Assembly (NCBI RefSeq): GCF_006742205.1
Contig: NZ_AP019721.1
Coordinates: 1,240,001 to 1,304,000 of the forward strand
Reading direction: 5' to 3'
DNA length: 64,000 bases
From: Staphylococcus epidermidis
GTDB taxonomy: Bacteria; Bacillota; Bacilli; Staphylococcales; Staphylococcaceae
Shown here: positions 59,400 to 64,000 of the stretch, in pieces
How positions within the stretch are numbered: position 1 is the stretch's first letter
How the letters are laid out: every line of letters begins with the position of its first letter
Position numbers and translations under genes: made by a program
The notes under the pieces: generated by a model
The model's database searches: none
What the model saw: the letters and a program-made list of their open reading frames with translations, nothing else
Told to the model about the DNA's origin: nothing

Positions 59400-60375
59400 A
59401 TTATCATACTTAGAAGCTATACAAAATGCACAAGACTTAGCACTAAATCATTTTAGTAATGCATTTATACTTGGCGAAGATGTAGGAAAAAAGGGTGGCG
59501 TTTTCGGCACAACCAAAGGATTACAAAGTAAGTATGGTGATGAACGTGTAATTGATACACCTCTTGCGGAATCGAATATTATTGGTACTGCTATTGGTGC
59601 AGCAATGCTAGGTAAGAGACCTATTGCCGAAATACAATTTGCAGATTTCATTTTGCCTGCTACAAATCAAATTATAAGTGAAGCAGCTAAAATGAGATAC
59701 CGTTCAAATAATGACTGGAATTGCCCACTGACTATCAGAGCACCTTTTGGTGGTGGAGTTCATGGTGGATTATATCATTCACAAAGTGTTGAAAGCATTT
59801 TTGCTTCAACTCCTGGATTAACTATTGTTATTCCTTCATCACCTTATGATGCTAAAGGTCTTCTATTGTCCTCTATAGAGTCTAACGATCCAGTCTTATA
59901 CTTTGAACATAAAAAAGCATATCGTTTTCTAAAAGAGGAAGTTCCCGAAACATATTATACTGTACCTCTAGGTAAAGCAGATGTTAAAAGGCCAGGCGAG
60001 GACATCACTGTATTTTGTTACGGATTGATGGTGAATTACTGTTTACAAGCTGCAGATATTTTGGCAAATGACGGCATCGATGTTGAAGTAGTCGACTTAA
60101 GAACAGTTTATCCACTAGATAAAGCAACTATCATTGAACGCTCTCAACGTACTGGTAAAGTTCTTCTTGTTACTGAAGATAATCTAGAGGGAAGCATTAT
60201 GTCTGAAGTATCTGCAATTATAGCTGAAAACTGTCTGTTCGATTTAGATGCGCCAATCATGCGATTAGCTGCACCGGATGTCCCATCTATGCCATTTTCA
60301 CCAACATTAGAAAATGAAATTATGATGAACCCAGAAAAGATACAGGACAAAATGCGTGAACTCGCACAATTTTAA
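59392..60375 (+). CDS. bkdB: Branched-chain 2-oxoacid dehydrogenase E1 beta subunit
   Basis: Forms the alpha2beta2 E1 heterotetramer. LGEDVGKKGGVFGTTKGL (about 24-41), PLAESNIIGTAIGAAMLG and FGGGVHGGLYHSQS are E1 beta hallmarks. The ATG at 59392 is preceded by GAGGGAGGTC; an upstream ATG at 59365 is within the E1 alpha frame overlap and is rejected. The short overlap suggests coupled synthesis. Confidence 0.93.
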   Translation: MTKLSYLEAIQNAQDLALNHFSNAFILGEDVGKKGGVFGTTKGLQSKYGDERVIDTPLAESNIIGTAIGAAMLGKRPIAEIQFADFILPATNQIISEAAKMRYRSNNDWNCPLTIRAPFGGGVHGGLYHSQSVESIFASTPGLTIVIPSSPYDAKGLLLSSIESNDPVLYFEHKKAYRFLKEEVPETYYTVPLGKADVKRPGEDITVFCYGLMVNYCLQAADILANDGIDVEVVDLRTVYPLDKATIIERSQRTGKVLLVTEDNLEGSIMSEVSAIIAENCLFDLDAPIMRLAAPDVPSMPFSPTLENEIMMNPEKIQDKMRELAQF

Positions 60376-60387
60376 GGAGGGTGTCAA

Positions 60388-61707
60388 TTGGATATAAAAA
60401 TGCCTAAGCTTGGTGAAAGTGTGCATGAAGGTACGATTGAACAATGGTTAGTATCAGTAGGAGATCATGTAGATGAGTATGAACCATTATGTGAAGTTAT
60501 TACAGATAAAGTAACAGCTGAAGTGCCTTCAACAATTTCTGGAACAATAACAGAATTAGTGGTTGAAGAAGGACAAACTGTCAATATTAACACGGTGATT
60601 TGTAAAATCGATTCGGAAAATGGTCAAAATCAAACAGAATCGGCAAATGAGTTTAAGGAAGAACAAAATCAGCATTCTCAATCAAATATAAACGTGTCAC
60701 AATTCGAAAATAATCCTAAAACTCATGAAAGTGAGGTGCATACAGCCTCTAGTCGCGCAAATAACAATGGACGATTTTCACCAGTTGTCTTTAAATTAGC
60801 TTCTGAACATGATATTGATTTAACACAAGTCAAAGGAACTGGTTTTGAAGGTCGTGTTACTAAGAAAGATATTCAAAATATTATTAACAATCCAAACGAT
60901 CAAGAAAAAGAGAAAGAATTTAAACAAACAGATAAAAAAGATCATTCAACGAACCATGGTGACTTTTTACATCAATCCTCAACTAAAAACGAACACTCAC
61001 CATTATCAAATGAACGTGTCGTACCAGTTAAAGGTATTAGAAAAGCTATCGCACAAAATATGGTTACTAGTGTCAGCGAAATACCACACGGTTGGATGAT
61101 GGTTGAAGCTGATGCAACGAATTTGGTTCAGACTAGAAACTATCATAAAGCTCAATTTAAACAGAATGAGGGTTACAATTTAACTTTCTTTGCGTTTTTT
61201 GTAAAAGCTGTTGCAGAGGCTTTAAAAGTAAATCCATTACTCAATAGTACATGGCAAGGAGATGAAATTGTTATCCACAAAGATATTAATATCTCTATTG
61301 CTGTTGCAGACGATGATAAGTTGTATGTGCCAGTCATTAAAAATGCAGATGAAAAATCAATTAAAGGTATCGCGCGTGAAATCAATGATTTAGCTACTAA
61401 AGCAAGATTAGGAAAATTAGCACAAAGTGATATGCAAAACGGTACATTTACGGTTAATAATACTGGTTCTTTTGGTTCTGTTTCTTCAATGGGAATCATT
61501 AATCATCCACAAGCTGCCATTTTACAAGTAGAATCAGTCGTTAAGAAACCTGTAGTTATAGATGATATGATTGCAATTAGAAATATGGTTAATTTGTGTA
61601 TTTCAATCGATCATCGTATTCTCGATGGTGTTCAAACGGGAAAATTTATGAATCTTGTTAAGAAAAAAATAGAACAATATTCTATTGAAAACACTTCTAT
61701 TTATTAA
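60388..61707 (+). CDS. bkdC: Branched-chain 2-oxoacid dehydrogenase E2 (lipoyl acyltransferase)
   Basis: The E2 core transfers branched acyl groups from lipoate to CoA. The lipoyl domain (1-78) has K41 in ITDKVTAE. A Gln/Asn/His-rich linker (about 80-125) leads to the E3-binding domain (about 128-165, FSPVVFKLASEHDIDL). The catalytic domain (about 205-439) ends with IDHRILDG, the His/Asp pair. The start is TTG at 60388 after AAGGAGGGTG. Gene symbols for bkd vary. Confidence 0.95.
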   Translation: MDIKMPKLGESVHEGTIEQWLVSVGDHVDEYEPLCEVITDKVTAEVPSTISGTITELVVEEGQTVNINTVICKIDSENGQNQTESANEFKEEQNQHSQSNINVSQFENNPKTHESEVHTASSRANNNGRFSPVVFKLASEHDIDLTQVKGTGFEGRVTKKDIQNIINNPNDQEKEKEFKQTDKKDHSTNHGDFLHQSSTKNEHSPLSNERVVPVKGIRKAIAQNMVTSVSEIPHGWMMVEADATNLVQTRNYHKAQFKQNEGYNLTFFAFFVKAVAEALKVNPLLNSTWQGDEIVIHKDINISIAVADDDKLYVPVIKNADEKSIKGIAREINDLATKARLGKLAQSDMQNGTFTVNNTGSFGSVSSMGIINHPQAAILQVESVVKKPVVIDDMIAIRNMVNLCISIDHRILDGVQTGKFMNLVKKKIEQYSIENTSIY

Positions 61708-61747
61708 TTACAAACAATGATTACCAATTAAACTTCATATTAAAGTT

Positions 61748-61785
61748 GAACGCTTTAAGGAGGATAATTTCTTCTTAAAGCGTTC
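61748..61785 (+). terminator. Terminator of the bkd operon
   Basis: GAACGCTTTAAG pairs perfectly with CTTAAAGCGTTC around a 14-base loop, followed by TTC. Confidence 0.75.
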
Positions 61786-61911
61786 TTCAGTATTCGTTTT
61801 AAATTTCAACTAGAATTTTTCAATCATCATAAATTAATCCTGTTGAACAATGTGTTGTTAATTAGTAGAATAAAATAAGTAAAATTAACTTATTATGGAA
61901 GGTGACAAATC

Positions 61912-62349
61912 ATGGATTTAAACTTTGATTTATATATGAATGATGTTGTTGAACAAGCACGAAACGAAATTGAGCATGCTGGTTATCAACAATTAACTTC
62001 TGCTGAGGATGTTGATCAAGTTTTACAACAAAAGGGGACATCTTTAGTCATGGTAAATTCCGTATGCGGATGCGCAGGTGGGATTGCACGTCCTGCAGCG
62101 GCACATGCATTACATTATGATAAATTACCTCAACGATTAGTTACAGTATTTGCAGGACAAGATAAAGAGGCAACACAACAAGCTAGAGAATATTTTGAAG
62201 GATATGCACCCTCAAGTCCATCTTTTGCTTTGATTAAAGATGGTAAAATCACCGAGATGATTGAACGACATCAGATTGAAGGTCATGATGTAATGGACGT
62301 AATCAATCAGTTGCAAGCATTGTTTGATAAATATTGTGAAGAAAGATAA
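61912..62349 (+). CDS. brxB: Bacilliredoxin (BrxA/BrxB family)
   Basis: Removes bacillithiol from protein thiols after oxidative stress. The active motif is C52-Gly-C54 in [15 protein letters not shown], the CGC type of DUF1094 proteins. The 145-residue length is normal. It follows the bkd genes, the place of YqiW/BrxB in Bacillus, and this position is why BrxB is preferred over BrxA. The ATG at 61912 has GGAAGGTGAC upstream. Confidence 0.92.
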
Positions 62350-62361
62350 AAGGTTAGTTCC

Positions 62362-63339
62362 ATGCTTAAGTTAAATCCCTATAAAATAGGATTTAGAACT
62401 GTCAAAACTGCTGTGGGAATGACTTTAGGAGTAATCATATGTAAACTTCTAAGCTTAGATAATTATGCATCCAGTGCTATTTTAGTTGTATTGTGCATAA
62501 AGCACACTAAGATGCATTCAGTACAAGCAATTTTATCTCGACTAGTTTCATGTTTACTCATATTATTTTTAGGTTCAGCAATTTTTAGTCTTTTAGGACA
62601 ACATGCATTTGTTTTAGGTTTAATTGTTTTGTTGTTTATTCCTTTGACAGTTGTTCTAAATGTGCAAGAAGGTGTTATCACTAGTTGTGTCATATTATTA
62701 CATGTCTTTAACGCCAAAGCTATTAATGGGCACCTTATTTTAAATGAAATAATGCTATTAATAGTGGGCTTAGGTATAGCATTTCTAATGAACTTAATGA
62801 TGCCTAGTTTAGATAAGAAATTGAATCATTTTAAGCAGGATATAGAAAATCAAATAACTGAAATATTTAATATTTTTAGTCAAGCCTGCTCAATGCATAA
62901 TGATCATTTAAATATTAAATTTGATTCATTACTTTTAAATATTAAAAAAGCAAAATCACTTGCTTTTAGAGATGTTAAAAATCACTTTGTACGAAACGAA
63001 AATTCATTTTATCATTATTTTGATATGAGAGAAGAACAAGTTGAATTATTAAAACGTATGACATCGTTATTAGAAAGAATAAATACAGATGATCCTATAC
63101 TCGAAAAGATTTCACAATTAATGTATGAAATTGGAAGTAACGTAAATAGCAATGATTATACGGCTCTAAGACTACATTCACTTTATGAAATACGTTTATC
63201 TCTCGATGATTTACCATTACCGACTACTCATAAGACTTTAAATTCCCGAGCACATATTATTCAAATTCTAAATGAACTAGAAGAATACTTAAATATTAAA
63301 TCTCAATTTGGTTCTTTAAAATTGCATAGTGAAATATAA
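62362..63339 (+). CDS. Aromatic acid exporter (ArAE/DUF939, YqjA-like) membrane protein
   Basis: An FUSC-type protein with about six membrane segments in residues 12-145 (for example 58-78, 83-104, 125-148) and a large cytoplasmic helical domain (about 150-325). VKTAVGMTLGVIICKLL is typical of the family start. Substrates are unknown; ArAE proteins are proposed to export aromatic carboxylates. The ATG at 62362 has AAAGGTTAG upstream, 12 bases after brxB, as in the Bacillus yqiW-yqjA neighbourhood. Confidence 0.86.
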   Translation: MLKLNPYKIGFRTVKTAVGMTLGVIICKLLSLDNYASSAILVVLCIKHTKMHSVQAILSRLVSCLLILFLGSAIFSLLGQHAFVLGLIVLLFIPLTVVLNVQEGVITSCVILLHVFNAKAINGHLILNEIMLLIVGLGIAFLMNLMMPSLDKKLNHFKQDIENQITEIFNIFSQACSMHNDHLNIKFDSLLLNIKKAKSLAFRDVKNHFVRNENSFYHYFDMREEQVELLKRMTSLLERINTDDPILEKISQLMYEIGSNVNSNDYTALRLHSLYEIRLSLDDLPLPTTHKTLNSRAHIIQILNELEEYLNIKSQFGSLKLHSEI

Positions 63340-63389
63340 AAAAGCCGTTACGTGACGAAATATTAATTAACGCCATGTAACGGTTTTTT
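63338..63389. terminator. Bidirectional terminator between the ArAE gene and the Prli42-like gene
   Basis: AAAAAGCCGTTACGTG pairs with CATGTAACGGTTTTTT (G-U pair included). T runs exist on both strands. Confidence 0.85.
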
Positions 63390-63390
63390 A

Positions 63391-63486
63391 TTAGTTCATT
63401 AATGGTGCTATGCTAGTTAATAGCAATGCTAGTACTACTGCAATTAACATAACAACAATAATGACACGTAACACTTTATTATTCAA
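63391..63486 (-). CDS. Prli42-like stressosome-associated membrane miniprotein (31 aa)
   Basis: On the minus strand a TTG start (63486) gives 31 residues beginning MNNKVLRVIIVVMLIAVVLA and ending LLLTSIAPLMN. It is a basic N-terminus plus one membrane helix. GGAGG lies 7 bases upstream and the stop abuts a terminator. Length, charge pattern and composition match Listeria Prli42, which anchors the stressosome through RsbR. Staphylococci lack the classic stressosome by my recollection, so its partner here is unclear. Confidence 0.8.
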   Translation of the reverse strand: MNNKVLRVIIVVMLIAVVLALLLTSIAPLMN

Positions 63487-63716
63487 TTTCAATCCTCCGC
63501 ATCATTAGGTCATATATAACCATTGAGTAATTGACACTATAAACTATAATTCATTCACTCGTAAAATATCAACTTTATAATAATAAAATTATATACTTTA
63601 TCTTGTAGGTTGTAAAATGTCATAGAATTAAATCATTAGTGAGTAGTTAAATTAGTTTTGACAATTCATAATGTCAGTTAAAATATATTTATACAAGTAA
63701 AAAAGGGGTACCATAT

Positions 63717-64000
63717 ATGATTAATCAAAAACGTTTATTAGATTGTTTTCTAGAATTAGTGCAAATTGATTCGGAAACAGGGCACGAAGAAACAATTCAA
63801 CCTTATCTTAAAGATACGTTTGAAAAAATGGGGCTCCATGTTATTGAAGATGAAGCTTCAAAAAATAATAGATTAGGTGCTAACAATCTTATTTGTACGT
63901 TAAAAAGTAATATAAGTCATCAGAATGTGCCGAAAATTTATTTTACAAGCCACATGGATACTGTCGTTCCAGGAAAAAACATCCAACCTGTAGTAAAAGA
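63717..64000 (+). CDS. M20/M25 family peptidase (PepT-like), N-terminal part, cut by window end
   Basis: The first about 94 residues of a zinc peptidase. The N-terminus INQKRLLDCFLELVQIDSET and the metal motif FTSHMDTVVPG (His and Asp ligands) are typical of peptidase T-like M20 enzymes. The ATG at 63717 follows AAAAGGGGTACC. TTGACA at 63658-63663 is the likely -35, though the -10 is unclear. The rest lies outside the window. Confidence 0.88.
   Translation, partial: MINQKRLLDCFLELVQIDSETGHEETIQPYLKDTFEKMGLHVIEDEASKNNRLGANNLICTLKSNISHQNVPKIYFTSHMDTVVPGKNIQPVVK

Overview
This 64 kb window is AT-rich low-GC Firmicute DNA and almost certainly comes from a coagulase-negative Staphylococcus. Gene order (prmA-rsmE-mtaB-rpsU ... 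glyS-ccpN-yqfL-dnaG-sigA-trmK ... comG-aroK-gcvT-gcvPA-gcvPB ... accBC-nusB-xseAB-ispA-argR-recN-bkd) and the protein sequences are staphylococcal. From memory, SodA and PBP3 look closest to the S. epidermidis group; the species is an inference. It is a chromosomal core segment: there is no prophage, plasmid, CRISPR array, rRNA or tRNA gene, and mobile DNA is limited to two decayed transposase remnants.

Layout. 1-2768: translation and RNA-modification genes ending in rpsU. 2769-3613: non-coding DNA with strong hairpins and an IS3-type transposase relic. 3614-6027: NfeD/flotillin membrane-domain genes. 6313-10176: phoH, ybeY, dgkA, cdd, era, recO. 10306-11697 (minus): glyS with a T-box leader. 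12033-18767: ccpN (apparently with an AUA start), PPDK regulator, dnaG, sigA, trmK, Nif3-like. 18802-21048: cshB and nfo. 21266-23352: zinc importer ATPase and permease plus zur, behind a Zur-box promoter. 23765-27109: sodA, PBP3, rpmG. 27292-31423: 5-FCL, rhomboid GluP, yqgQ, glucokinase, MTH1187 protein, MBL hydrolase. 31480-35627: comGA to comGG and aroK, behind an 18-bp perfect hairpin that is both a terminator and a trap for the comGA ribosome binding site. 35640-39803: glycine riboswitch and gcvT-gcvPA-gcvPB. 39804-40651: repeat DNA and an IS1182-type relic. 40652-44627: rhodanese (minus), lipM, lipoprotein pair (minus), Xaa-Pro peptidase, efp. 44777-48890: argCJBD. 49148-56705: accBC, Asp23-like, nusB, xseAB, ispA, argR, recN. 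56965-61707: branched-chain 2-oxoacid dehydrogenase complex. 61912-end: bacilliredoxin, ArAE-type membrane protein, a 31-aa Prli42-like protein (minus) and the start of an M20 peptidase.

How parts connect. Glycine supply is sensed twice: by a glyS T-box with a GGC specifier and by a glycine riboswitch ahead of the glycine cleavage genes. LipM, GcvT/P and the BKD E2 belong to lipoate-dependent metabolism. ArgR is encoded about 6 kb downstream of argCJBD, and both argC and argR promoters carry ARG-box-like palindromes. Zur is encoded with the importer it should control.

The most notable observations are the AUA start of ccpN, the sequestered comGA Shine-Dalgarno in a perfect terminator hairpin, the argCJBD block sitting between efp and accB, and the tiny Prli42-like gene.
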